Part shown: positions 1 through 8,440 of the stretch, in pieces
How the letters are laid out: every line of letters begins with the position of its first letter
How positions within the stretch are numbered: the first letter of the stretch is position 1
Source of the DNA: Pseudomonas kairouanensis
Lineage (GTDB): Bacteria; Pseudomonadota; Gammaproteobacteria; Pseudomonadales; Pseudomonadaceae
DNA length: 64,000 nucleotides
Assembly: GCF_004682055.1 (NCBI RefSeq)
Contig: NZ_QUZU01000008.1
Span: 62,001-126,000 of the forward strand
Reading direction: 5' to 3'
Notes under the pieces: generated by a model
What the model was told of the DNA's origin: nothing
What the model saw: the letters and a program-made list of their open reading frames with translations, nothing else
Databases searched by the model: none
Made by a program: the position numbers and the translations under genes

Positions 1-2
1 GC

Positions 3-1145
3 CTCAGTTGGGGTGACCGGCCGAAGATCCCCGGCTCCATCGTGTTCGTCACCCTGTGGCTGCTGGCGATTGCCTGCGCCCTGGGTGCCGCGTGGCAAGC
101 CAAGTACCACCGGCTGGCAGCCCTGACCATGGTCAGCGTGTGCGGCCTGATGACCTGCATCACCTTCGTATGGTTTTCGGCGCCCGACCTGGCGCTGACG
201 CAACTGGTGGTTGAAGTGGTCACCACGGTACTGATCCTGCTGGGCCTGCGCTGGCTGCCCCGGCGGATCGAAGAAGTCTCGCCACTGCCAAGCTCGTTGC
301 GCAAGGCACGCATCCGCCGCCTGCGCGACTTCCTGCTGTCCACCGTGGTGGGCGGCGGCATGGCGCTGCTGTCCTACGCGATGCTGACGCGCCAGACCCC
401 CAACGACATTTCCTCGTTCTACTTGAGTCGCGCCCTGCCCGAGGGTGGCGGCAGCAATGTGGTGAACGTGATGCTGGTGGACTTCCGTGGCTTCGACACC
501 CTGGGCGAAATCACCGTACTCGGCGCCGTGGCACTCACGGTGTACGCGCTGTTGCGGCGCTTCCGCCCGTCGAAAGAAAGCATGCAGCTGCCCGCCCAAC
601 AGCGCCAACTGGCACCGGACGTGGCCACCGACCTGGTCAACCCACGCCAAGCCAGCGACACCGCCCTGGGCTTCATGATGGTACCGGCGGTGCTGGTACG
701 CCTGCTGCTGCCGATTGCGCTGGTGGTGTCGTTCTACCTGTTCATGCGTGGCCACAACCAACCCGGCGGCGGTTTTGTCGCCGGCCTGGTGATGTCGGTG
801 GCGTTTATCCTGCAGTACATGGTGGCCGGCACCCAGTGGGTCGAGGCGCAGATGAGCCTGCGGCCGATGCGCTGGATGGGCTTCGGCCTGTTCTCGGCCA
901 CGTTGACCGGACTCGGCGCGTTGTTTGCCGGCTACCCGTTCCTTACCACCCATACCTGGCATTTCAGCTTGCCGGTGCTGGGGGATATTCACGTCGCCAG
1001 CGCCCTGTTCTTCGACGTCGGCGTGTACGCCATGGTCGTTGGCTCAACGCTGCTGATGCTCACCGCCCTCGGCCACCAATCGGTGCGCGCACACAAACCC
1101 AGCACCCAGGCCAAAGTGGTCGCTGCAACAGAAGGAGCCGCCTGA
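3..1145 (+). CDS. mrpA: Na+/H+ antiporter subunit A (MrpA-MrpB fusion), 3' part
   Basis: This is the C-terminal 380 residues of the large membrane subunit of the multi-subunit Mrp (Sha/Pha) monovalent cation/proton antiporter. The frame is open to the window edge, so the start lies outside. Residue strings FRGFDTLGEITVLG and GHNQPGGGFVAGLVMS are typical of the MrpA tail and the following MrpB-like domain, so A and B are fused as in the Pseudomonas sha operon. Several hydrophobic helices are visible. The stop overlaps the next start (TGATG), showing translational coupling with mrpC. Confident family call; only the N-terminal antiporter domain is missing. Confidence 0.95.
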   Translation, partial: LSWGDRPKIPGSIVFVTLWLLAIACALGAAWQAKYHRLAALTMVSVCGLMTCITFVWFSAPDLALTQLVVEVVTTVLILLGLRWLPRRIEEVSPLPSSLRKARIRRLRDFLLSTVVGGGMALLSYAMLTRQTPNDISSFYLSRALPEGGGSNVVNVMLVDFRGFDTLGEITVLGAVALTVYALLRRFRPSKESMQLPAQQRQLAPDVATDLVNPRQASDTALGFMMVPAVLVRLLLPIALVVSFYLFMRGHNQPGGGFVAGLVMSVAFILQYMVAGTQWVEAQMSLRPMRWMGFGLFSATLTGLGALFAGYPFLTTHTWHFSLPVLGDIHVASALFFDVGVYAMVVGSTLLMLTALGHQSVRAHKPSTQAKVVAATEGAA

Positions 1146-1489
1146 TGGAAGAAGTCATCGCAATTGCCATTGGGGTGTTGGCCGCCTCGGGCGTGTGGTT
1201 GATCCTGCGGCCACGGACCTTCCAGGTGGTGATGGGCCTGTGCCTGTTGTCGTACGGGGTGAACCTGTTCATTTTCAGCATGGGCAGCCTGTTTATCGGC
1301 AAGGAGCCGATCATCAAGGACGGCGTGCCGCAAGACCTGCTCAACTACACCGACCCGCTGCCCCAGGCCCTGGTGCTCACGGCCATCGTCATCAGCTTTG
1401 CCATGACGGCCTTGTTCCTGGTGGTGCTGCTAGCCTCCCGAGGCTTGACCGGTACTGACCATGTGGACGGCCGGGAGCCCAAGGAATGA
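1145..1489 (+). CDS. mrpC: Na+/H+ antiporter subunit C
   Basis: A 114-residue NuoK-like subunit of the Mrp antiporter, with three predicted membrane helices and the family string GLCLLSYGVNLFIFS followed by DPLPQALVLTAIVISFA. The start ATG overlaps the mrpA stop (TGATG). A longer reading of the same frame upstream lies inside mrpA and is not used. It ends by overlapping the mrpD start by 4 bases. Its role in the complex (conduction and assembly next to the A and D subunits) is taken from the family. Confidence 0.95.
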   Translation: MEEVIAIAIGVLAASGVWLILRPRTFQVVMGLCLLSYGVNLFIFSMGSLFIGKEPIIKDGVPQDLLNYTDPLPQALVLTAIVISFAMTALFLVVLLASRGLTGTDHVDGREPKE

Positions 1490-3168
1490 CGTGGATGAAC
1501 CAACTGATCATCGCGCCGATCCTGCTGCCGTTGCTGACCGCTGCGCTGATGTTGATGCTCGGCGAAAAACGTCGCCCGTTGAAGGCGAAGATCAACCTAT
1601 TCTCCAGCGTGATTGGCCTGGGCATCGCGATTTTGCTGCTGTACTGGACGCAAAAAGGCGGCCCCGGCTCGATTGGCGTGTACCTGCCGGGCAACTGGCA
1701 GGTGCCATTCGGCATTGTGCTGGTGGTGGACCAACTGTCGGCGCTGATGCTGGTGCTCACCGGCATCATCGGCGTGAGCGCGCTGCTGTTCGCCATGGCC
1801 CGCTGGGACCGGGCGGGCACCAGTTTCCACGCGCTGTTCCAGGTGCAGATGATGGGCCTGTACGGCGCGTTCCTCACCGCCGACCTGTTCAACCTGTTCG
1901 TGTTCTTCGAGGTGCTGCTGGCGGCATCCTACGGCTTGATGCTGCACGGCTCGGGCCGGGCGCGGGTGTCGGCGGGCTTGCACTACATTGCGATCAACCT
2001 GTTGGCGTCGTCGCTGTTTTTGATTGGCGCGGCGATGATCTATGGCGTCACCGGCACACTGAACTTCGCTGACCTGGCGTTGAAGATCCCGCTGGTGCCA
2101 GAGGCGGATCGTGGCCTGTTGCACGCCGGTGCCGCAATTCTTGCGACAGCATTCCTGGCCAAGGCCGGCATGTGGCCGCTGAACTTCTGGCTGGCGCCCG
2201 CCTATTCCTCGGCGAGTGCGCCGGTGGCGGCGATGTTTGCGATCATGACCAAGGTGGGCGTGTACACCGTGCTGCGCCTGTGGACCTTGTTGTTCTCCGG
2301 CCAGGCCGGTGCGTCGGCATTGTTCGGCGGCGACTGGCTGGTGTACGGCGGCATGGCGACCATCATCGGCGCCGGGCTGGCGATGATCGCCGCCCAACGC
2401 CTGGAGCGCATGGCCAGCCTGAGCATTCTGGTATCGGCGGGGATTCTGCTGTCGGCGGTCGGTTTCGCCCAGCCAAGCCTGACGGCGGGCGCGTTGTTCT
2501 ACCTGGTCAGCTCGACATTGGCCTTGAGCGCGCTGTTCCTGCTGGCGGAGTTGATCGAGCGCTCGCGTTCAGCCAACGACCTGCCGCTGGATGAAGAAAT
2601 CGATGCGTTGCCCAAGGCCATGGAATCGCTGCATCCTCGCCCTGGTGTAAACCTCGATGATGAACAGCAAGCCGTGGTCGGCCAGGTGATCCCCTGGACC
2701 ATGGCGTTCCTGGGCCTGAGCTTTATCGCCTGCGCGCTGCTGATCATTGGCATGCCGCCGCTGTCGGGGTTTATCGGCAAGCTCAGTTTGTTGAGTGCGC
2801 TGGTCAATCCGCTAGGCCTTGGGGTTAGCGTTGACGCACCGATCCGCCCGGCGGCGTGGGGCCTTGTGGCGCTGCTGATCCTCTCCGGCCTCGCCTCGCT
2901 GATCGCCTTCGCGCGTTTGGGTATCCAGCGCTTCTGGACTCCAGAGGAGCGTCCTTCACCGCTGCTGCGTCGCTACGAGTGCGTGCCGATCTTCTTCCTG
3001 CTGGGCCTGAGTATCCTGCTGACCTTCAAGGCCGAGCCTTTGTTGCGCTACACCCAGGACACTGCTGTCAGCCTGAACAACCCCGAGCACTATGTGATGG
3101 CGGTGATGGCGACACGTCCCGTGCCCAGCCCTGAAAGCAAGGCCGCCGCGCTGGAGGTGCAACCATGA
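1486..3168 (+). CDS. mrpD: Na+/H+ antiporter subunit D
   Basis: A 560-residue polytopic subunit homologous to the NuoL/M/N proton-channel family. The conserved helix LFNLFVFFEVLLAASYGL carries the membrane-embedded Glu of this family, and the segment FLAKAGMWPLNFWLAPAYSSASAPVAA contains the conserved Lys region. It probably forms one of the ion paths of the Mrp complex. It has 4-base overlaps with mrpC and mrpE. An acidic loop (about residues 365-395) interrupts the last helices; this is common in the pseudomonad protein. Confidence 0.95.
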   Translation: MTWMNQLIIAPILLPLLTAALMLMLGEKRRPLKAKINLFSSVIGLGIAILLLYWTQKGGPGSIGVYLPGNWQVPFGIVLVVDQLSALMLVLTGIIGVSALLFAMARWDRAGTSFHALFQVQMMGLYGAFLTADLFNLFVFFEVLLAASYGLMLHGSGRARVSAGLHYIAINLLASSLFLIGAAMIYGVTGTLNFADLALKIPLVPEADRGLLHAGAAILATAFLAKAGMWPLNFWLAPAYSSASAPVAAMFAIMTKVGVYTVLRLWTLLFSGQAGASALFGGDWLVYGGMATIIGAGLAMIAAQRLERMASLSILVSAGILLSAVGFAQPSLTAGALFYLVSSTLALSALFLLAELIERSRSANDLPLDEEIDALPKAMESLHPRPGVNLDDEQQAVVGQVIPWTMAFLGLSFIACALLIIGMPPLSGFIGKLSLLSALVNPLGLGVSVDAPIRPAAWGLVALLILSGLASLIAFARLGIQRFWTPEERPSPLLRRYECVPIFFLLGLSILLTFKAEPLLRYTQDTAVSLNNPEHYVMAVMATRPVPSPESKAAALEVQP

Positions 3169-3653
3169 AGCGCCTGTTCCCTGCCCCGTGGTTGTCCCTG
3201 GCACTGTGGTTGTTGTGGCTGGTGCTGAACCTGTCCGTCAGCCCCGGCAACCTGCTGCTGGGCGCGCTGTTGGGCTTTCTTGCGCCGCTGCTGATGGCGC
3301 CGTTGCGGCCGTTGCCCATCCGCATCCGCCGGCCGGGGGTGATCATCCGCCTGTTCTTCGTGGTGGGCCGCGATGTGATCGTCTCCAACCTGCAAGTGGC
3401 CTGGGGCGTGTTGACCTGCGGCTCACGCCCACCGCGCTCGCGCTTTATCAAGATCCCCCTGGACCTGCGCGATGCCAACGGCCTGGCGGCACTGGCGATG
3501 ATCACCACCGTGGTGCCCGGCACCATCTGGTCAGAACTGGCGCTGGACCGCAGCATCCTGCTGCTGCACGTGTTCGACCTGGACGATGAAGCGCAGTTTA
3601 TCGAGCACTTCAAGACCACCTACGAGCGGCCCCTGATGGAGATCTTCGAATGA
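3165..3653 (+). CDS. mrpE: Na+/H+ antiporter subunit E
   Basis: A 162-residue MnhE/MrpE family protein. It has two N-terminal hydrophobic helices (about residues 8-50), then a cytoplasmic domain with the family strings RDVIVSNLQVAWGVL and ANGLAALAMITTVVPGTIWSEL. It is required for full assembly of the Mrp antiporter in other bacteria. It overlaps both neighbours by 4 bases, so it is clearly part of the mrp operon. Confidence 0.95.
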   Translation: MKRLFPAPWLSLALWLLWLVLNLSVSPGNLLLGALLGFLAPLLMAPLRPLPIRIRRPGVIIRLFFVVGRDVIVSNLQVAWGVLTCGSRPPRSRFIKIPLDLRDANGLAALAMITTVVPGTIWSELALDRSILLLHVFDLDDEAQFIEHFKTTYERPLMEIFE

Positions 3654-3928
3654 GCGCCCTGCTCTCCAATGCCATCCTGTTCAGCCTGTTCCTGTTTTCC
3701 CTGGCCATGGTGCTGACCCTGGTACGCCTGTTCAAAGGCCCCTCGGCCCAGGACCGGGTACTGGCGCTGGACTACCTGTACATGCTGGCGATGCTGATGA
3801 TGCTGGTGCTGGGCATTCGCTACGCCAGTGACACCTACTTTGAAGCGGCGCTGCTGATTGCGCTGTTTGGCTTTGTGGGCTCGTTTGCCCTGGCCAAATT
3901 CCTGCTGCGTGGCGAGGTGATTGAATGA
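3650..3928 (+). CDS. mrpF: Na+/H+ antiporter subunit F
   Basis: A 92-residue subunit with three hydrophobic helices. The string VRLFKGPSAQDRVLALDYLYM matches the MrpF/PhaF family signature with its conserved Asp, implicated in cation selectivity in related antiporters. ATGA overlaps at both ends couple it to mrpE and mrpG. Confidence 0.95.
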   Translation: MSALLSNAILFSLFLFSLAMVLTLVRLFKGPSAQDRVLALDYLYMLAMLMMLVLGIRYASDTYFEAALLIALFGFVGSFALAKFLLRGEVIE

Positions 3929-4263
3929 TGCCGTTATGGGTGGAAGTGATCGTGGCGGTGCTGCTGGTATTGAGCAGCGTGTTTGCCTTGATTGGCGCAA
4001 TTGGCTTGCTGCGCATGAAGGACTTCTTCCAGCGCATGCACCCGCCAGCACTGGCCTCGACGCTGGGGGCGTGGTGTGTGGCGTTGGCGTCGATTGTGTA
4101 CTTCTCGGTGCTCAAGTCCGGGCCGGTGTTGCACGGGTGGTTGATCCCGATTTTGCTGTCGATCACCGTGCCGGTGACTACGCTGTTGCTGGCGCGTACG
4201 GCGTTGTTCCGTAAGCGCATGGCCGGTGATGATGTGCCGGCCGAAGTCAGCAGCCGCCGCTAA
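3925..4263 (+). CDS. mrpG: Na+/H+ antiporter subunit G
   Basis: A 112-residue last subunit of the Mrp antiporter with three membrane helices. The string FALIGAIGLLRMKDFFQRMHPPALASTLGAW is the PhaG/MnhG signature. It closes the operon and is followed within 25 bases by a REPIN hairpin that may end transcription. The operon probably supports Na+ tolerance and cytoplasmic pH control. Confidence 0.95.
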   Translation: MMPLWVEVIVAVLLVLSSVFALIGAIGLLRMKDFFQRMHPPALASTLGAWCVALASIVYFSVLKSGPVLHGWLIPILLSITVPVTTLLLARTALFRKRMAGDDVPAEVSSRR

Positions 4264-4286
4264 TTCCTCAGGAAAATTCGGTTAAA

Positions 4287-4379
4287 AATGTGGGAGCGGG
4301 CTTGCTCGCGAATGCGGTACATCAGTCACACATGTATTGACTGACACTGCGCATTCGCGAGCAAGCCCGCTCCCACATT
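4287..4379. repeat. REPIN (paired REP hairpin, GAGCGGG type)
   Basis: Two inverted REP arms, ATGTGGGAGCGGGCTTGCTC and its reverse complement, flank a 35-40 base variable centre; the arms extend through CGCGAATGCG / CGCATTCGCG. It lies after mrpG and before the next gene. It is the same family as the elements at 5543 and 23820. Confidence 0.9.
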
Positions 4380-4450
4380 GGGCTCTGTGCTAGGCCAAAG
4401 ATCGGATTCGGCGCACGTCAAAAAAATAGGAAAAGGAGTTCCACCCGACC

Positions 4451-5008
4451 ATGAACATCAAATGTTCCGTATTTATCGCCGCCAGCGTTGACGGTTTCAT
4501 TGCACGAGCCGACGGTGACATCGAGTGGCTTCACCGCCCGGAATACGAAACCGCAACCCTGAACGGCGTGACGTATGAAAGCTTCATCGCCACCGTCGAT
4601 GCATTGGTCATGGGGCGCAAGACCTTAGAGAAGGTCCTGTCGTTTCCCGAGTGGCCCTATGAAGGTTTACCTGTCATTGCGTTGTCGCACCAGCTGCTGG
4701 AAGTTCCCGCACATGTGCAGGGCAAGGTCGAGGTGCTGGCGACGGATGTTGGCGCATTGGTCAACCAACTGGCTGAGCGCGGCATGAAGCATCTGTATAT
4801 AGACGGCGGGCAGACGATCCAGGCGTTTCTTGAGGCCGGCCTGATCGATGAATTGATCATCACGCGTATTCCGGTGTTGCTGGGCAAAGGCATTTCGTTG
4901 TTCAGCCAGGTGGGCAGCGAGCACGAGCTTCGCCATCTCGGTACGGATGTGTCGGTCAATGGGTTTGTGCAGAGCCGCTATGGCGTTGCGAAGGCAGTGA
5001 CTGCATGA
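4451..5008 (+). CDS. Dihydrofolate reductase family protein (RibD C-terminal-like)
   Basis: A 185-residue protein of the RibD_C/YyaP group of the DHFR superfamily. Visible motifs are the N-terminal strand CSVFIAASVDGFIA, VMGRKTLEKV (nucleotide-binding Arg region), and YIDGGQTIQAFLEAGLIDELIITRIPVLLGKG near the C-terminus. The substrate is unknown; the group includes pteridine and riboflavin-precursor reductases. AAGGAG lies 11 bases before the ATG. Its stop overlaps the next gene's ATG, so the two DHFR-fold proteins are made together. Confidence 0.85.
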   Translation: MNIKCSVFIAASVDGFIARADGDIEWLHRPEYETATLNGVTYESFIATVDALVMGRKTLEKVLSFPEWPYEGLPVIALSHQLLEVPAHVQGKVEVLATDVGALVNQLAERGMKHLYIDGGQTIQAFLEAGLIDELIITRIPVLLGKGISLFSQVGSEHELRHLGTDVSVNGFVQSRYGVAKAVTA

Positions 5009-5541
5009 CGAACATCCCCCTCGCTTTGGTGGCGGGCATAGGCCGCCACAACCGCTCCATCGGCAAGGCCAACGGGCTGCTGCGCAACGTCCCCGACGAC
5101 ATGCGCCGCTTCGCCGCCAAGACCATCGGCAAGCCGGTGATCATGGGGCGCAGGACCTTTGAGTCGGTGATTGCACTCAGCGGGCGGCCGCTAGTGGATC
5201 GGCCGAATATCGTGCTTTCGCGTGATCCGGCGTATCAGCACAAACACGCAATTGTTTGCCGGTCCTTGGCATCCGCCCTGCAATGCGCAGCGGCGTTTGC
5301 GCCCGAAGAGATTCATATCGGTGGCGGGCCGGAGTTATATGACCAGGTGATCGACCGGGTAGACAGGCTATACCTCACCCTGTTCAACGACGATCACGAA
5401 GGCGAGGCCAAATTTCCCAGCTTCGAGGGTGAGTTCATCGAGGTCTGCCGGCATGGAGTCAGGGAACACCAAGGCCTTGAATATGAGTGGGTGGATTACG
5501 TGCGGCGCGCAGACTCTACCGATGTGAAGCGAGCACGGTAA
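5005..5541 (+). CDS. Divergent dihydrofolate reductase paralogue (active-site Trp replaced)
   Basis: A 178-residue type-I-like dihydrofolate reductase. It aligns with E. coli FolA over IGKANGLLRNVPDD, VIMGRRTFESV, RPNIVLSR, EIHIGGGPELYDQ and the EGEAKFPSF tail. Asp27 of FolA is kept (Asp32 here). The neighbouring Pro21-Trp22 is Leu-Arg (residues 26-27), which is very unusual because Trp22 positions the folate ring and a catalytic water. It may be a second, altered DHFR rather than the housekeeping FolA, which I do not see here. It overlaps the preceding DHFR-fold gene by 4 bases. Confidence 0.8.
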   Translation: MTNIPLALVAGIGRHNRSIGKANGLLRNVPDDMRRFAAKTIGKPVIMGRRTFESVIALSGRPLVDRPNIVLSRDPAYQHKHAIVCRSLASALQCAAAFAPEEIHIGGGPELYDQVIDRVDRLYLTLFNDDHEGEAKFPSFEGEFIEVCRHGVREHQGLEYEWVDYVRRADSTDVKRAR

Positions 5542-5542
5542 A

Positions 5543-5637
5543 AAATGTGGGAGCGGGCTTGCTCGCGAAGGCGGTGTATCAGTTACACATGTACTGGCTG
5601 ACACACCGCCTTCGCGAGCAAGCCCGCTCCCACATTT
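5543..5637. repeat. REPIN (GAGCGGG type)
   Basis: Inverted arms ATGTGGGAGCGGGCTTGCTC...GCGAAGGCGGTGT and the reverse complement, right after the DHFR stop codon. The inner arm (AAGGCGGTGT/ACACCGCCTT) differs from the 4287 copy but is kept complementary, which fits compensatory conservation of the hairpin. Confidence 0.9.
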
Positions 5638-5739
5638 GGATTGGGCACCACTGGATTGGCTGCGTGACCCAGTAGAAACCCGCAGAAATTTCCGACAGCG
5701 TTTTAGGGTTGTCCCTCGGAAGATGGCTGCCTATTCTTC

Positions 5740-5830
5740 GGCGGTCGCTGCAAATTCAGCGACCGGGTTTCGCAGCCCGGTTAAACTCTAGACGCACAGC
5801 GTCCACCTCAAGATAGCGGGCGCTTTTTTA
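5740..5830 (+). ncRNA. Structured element: two nested-edge hairpins plus terminator-like hairpin
   Basis: Three successive stems are visible. Stem 1 pairs GTCGCTG (5744-5750) with CAGCGAC (5757-5763). Stem 2 pairs ACCGGG (5762-5767) with CCCGGT (5776-5781), sharing two bases with stem 1, so the two may be alternatives. Stem 3 pairs AGCGTCC (5798-5804) with GGGCGCT (5818-5824, one G-T pair) and is followed by six T, like a Rho-independent terminator. From memory, similar hairpins precede DUF3077/DUF6124 genes in Pseudomonas. It could be a short sRNA or a leader/attenuator of the gene at 5976. Confidence 0.45.
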
Positions 5831-5918
5831 TGCCTGATGTTATGGCGGCTGTGCGCGGGATACCTTTGGGTATGCCGGGTGCCTAGAGTCCCGGTCTGCG
5901 AACCTGCGTACAGCTGCC

Positions 5919-5955
5919 ACCCGATTATCGTTTCGCAGCGATGGGTGGTGACTCC
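5919..5955 (+). promoter_or_regulatory. Hairpin in leader of the DUF6124-like gene
   Basis: GCCACCC pairs with GGGTGGT around an inner ATCG...CGAT stem with loop TTTCGCAG. The hairpin ends about 20 bases before the start codon at 5976, close to the AGGAG ribosome-binding site, so it could modulate translation. Function is inferred only. Confidence 0.4.
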
Positions 5956-5975
5956 AATACTCTAGGAGCTTCGTC

Positions 5976-6311
5976 ATGATCAAAGACAGTCCGAATCCGC
6001 CGTCAGACTCAACCGCGTTTCACACTGCTGCTCACGGAGCAATTAACCACTATTTGAATCCACCTGAGAAATCAGAAACTTCTGCTGACGGCAATGGCTT
6101 GTTTACCGTACGCGAAGGGGTGGACTTCGAGACACTTCTTATCAATGCATCAGAGGACCTGACGTCTGCTCAAGCCCTGGCGAGCCATTTAGCTTTCGAG
6201 GTTGATGGAACTCCGCGTAGCGTAGCGCTAGGGATATGTCGAATGTTGGAGGGAATTCAGTTAATGGTCGACAGCGCTGTTGCTAAATGCGAAACAACCA
6301 CTCAAAGATAG
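5976..6311 (+). CDS. DUF3077/DUF6124-like small protein
   Basis: A 111-residue soluble protein of unknown function. The arrangement FTVREGVDFETLLINASEDLTSAQALASHLAFEVDGTPRSVALGICRMLEGIQLMVDSAVA resembles the helical small proteins (DUF3077/DUF6124) that are numerous in Pseudomonas. CTAGGAGCTTCGTC places a good AGGAG site before the ATG. It is preceded by the structured element at 5740-5955 and followed by a strong terminator. It is less GC-rich than the flanking core genes. No enzymatic motif is seen. Confidence 0.7.
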   Translation: MIKDSPNPPSDSTAFHTAAHGAINHYLNPPEKSETSADGNGLFTVREGVDFETLLINASEDLTSAQALASHLAFEVDGTPRSVALGICRMLEGIQLMVDSAVAKCETTTQR

Positions 6312-6321
6312 CGCTCACAAT

Positions 6322-6362
6322 GGGACGGTTTCGGTTAGATCTTGTAAACCCGTCCCTTTTTC
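6322..6362 (+). terminator. Rho-independent terminator
   Basis: GGGACGG (6322-6328) pairs with CCGTCCC (6350-6356), followed by TTTTTCTC. It ends the DUF6124-like gene and lies between convergent genes. Confidence 0.75.
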
Positions 6363-6374
6363 TCAATTTCGCAT

Positions 6375-6956
6375 CTATAAATGCAAAGCTGGCTCTGTTT
6401 TTAACTGCCCGCGAGAGTTCAAATCGTTGACCAACCAAAGCCCTGCTCTCGTCATCAGGCAAAATGTTGCGATAACGAATCCGGTGACGAAGCTATCACT
6501 CGCTCTCAGCGTCTTTTGATCCGACTTCACAATAGTGGTACGAATCGGACCAGAGCCCGCAAACGGTTGACCCACATCAATATTGAACAGCTCCACTGAC
6601 TGAATATAGGCATCCAAGTCTAATGCTGAGAGCGCCCTATCAAAATCATGCCCGAAGTCGTTACGAACTTTGTTTAGCTTTTTTAAAGCATCCGCTAATT
6701 CGACAGGCAAGCCGAAAGCTACCGCCACCATTAGTTTTTCGTCAAAATACTTAAGCAATTCTCCTTTTCTACCCCTCTCAAAAAACTTTCGACTATGTGT
6801 TGGAATTCTTTCATCGAGATACACCTCCAAGAACCGCTCAGCAATCAGCTGCAATTTCAACACGCTTCCCGCTTCATCATTCTTCAACAATATGTCGGCA
6901 TAATATTTAGGATCGATGAACAAATTAAAATTGTGATTCAGCTTAACCATTGCCAT
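6375..6956 (-). CDS. Uncharacterised protein with HEPN/MltR-like RNxxxH motif
   Basis: A 193-residue protein that I do not assign to a named family. It is mainly helical. The string LKKLNKVRNDFGHDF puts Arg98-Asn99 and His103 in the R-N-x3-H arrangement used by HEPN-type ribonucleases and also seen in MltR/DUF4145-like helical bundles. A hydrophobic stretch near the C-terminus (VTGFVIATFCLMTRAGLWLV) may contact the membrane. The start was chosen at 6956 because AAGGAAG lies just upstream; an in-frame TTG-side extension to 7016 would run through the cysS terminator. The gene is AT-richer than its neighbours, suggesting transfer. Confidence 0.6.
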   Translation of the reverse strand: MAMVKLNHNFNLFIDPKYYADILLKNDEAGSVLKLQLIAERFLEVYLDERIPTHSRKFFERGRKGELLKYFDEKLMVAVAFGLPVELADALKKLNKVRNDFGHDFDRALSALDLDAYIQSVELFNIDVGQPFAGSGPIRTTIVKSDQKTLRASDSFVTGFVIATFCLMTRAGLWLVNDLNSRGQLKTEPALHL

Positions 6957-6982
6957 AACATCTTCCTTTATCAGATAAATAC

Positions 6983-7012
6983 AAAAACGCCCCGAACCAG
7001 TCGGGGCGTTTT
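6983..7012 (-). terminator. Terminator of cysS (bidirectional hairpin)
   Basis: AAAAACGCCCCGA...TCGGGGCGTTTT forms a 12-13 bp hairpin with A and T tracts on both sides, 18 bases beyond the cysS stop. It separates cysS from the gene at 6375. Confidence 0.85.
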
Positions 7013-7030
7013 CCATTCAGCGTTTACCGA

Positions 7031-8419
<1,389 letters not shown>

Positions 8420-8440
8420 GACGATTCCCTTAAGACTGAA

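Noticed and set aside
836-1144. N-terminal extension of mrpC
   Set aside because: It lies inside mrpA in another frame; the TGATG overlap gives the proper 114-residue subunit.
4287-5637. Possible CRISPR array from repeated GGGAGCGGGCTTGCTC
   Set aside because: The repeats are inverted pairs scattered between genes, without regular spacers or cas genes; they are REPINs.
6280-6519. Plus-strand 79-codon frame over the end of the DUF6124-like gene
   Set aside because: It crosses the terminator and is antisense to the RNxxxH gene; no ribosome site.
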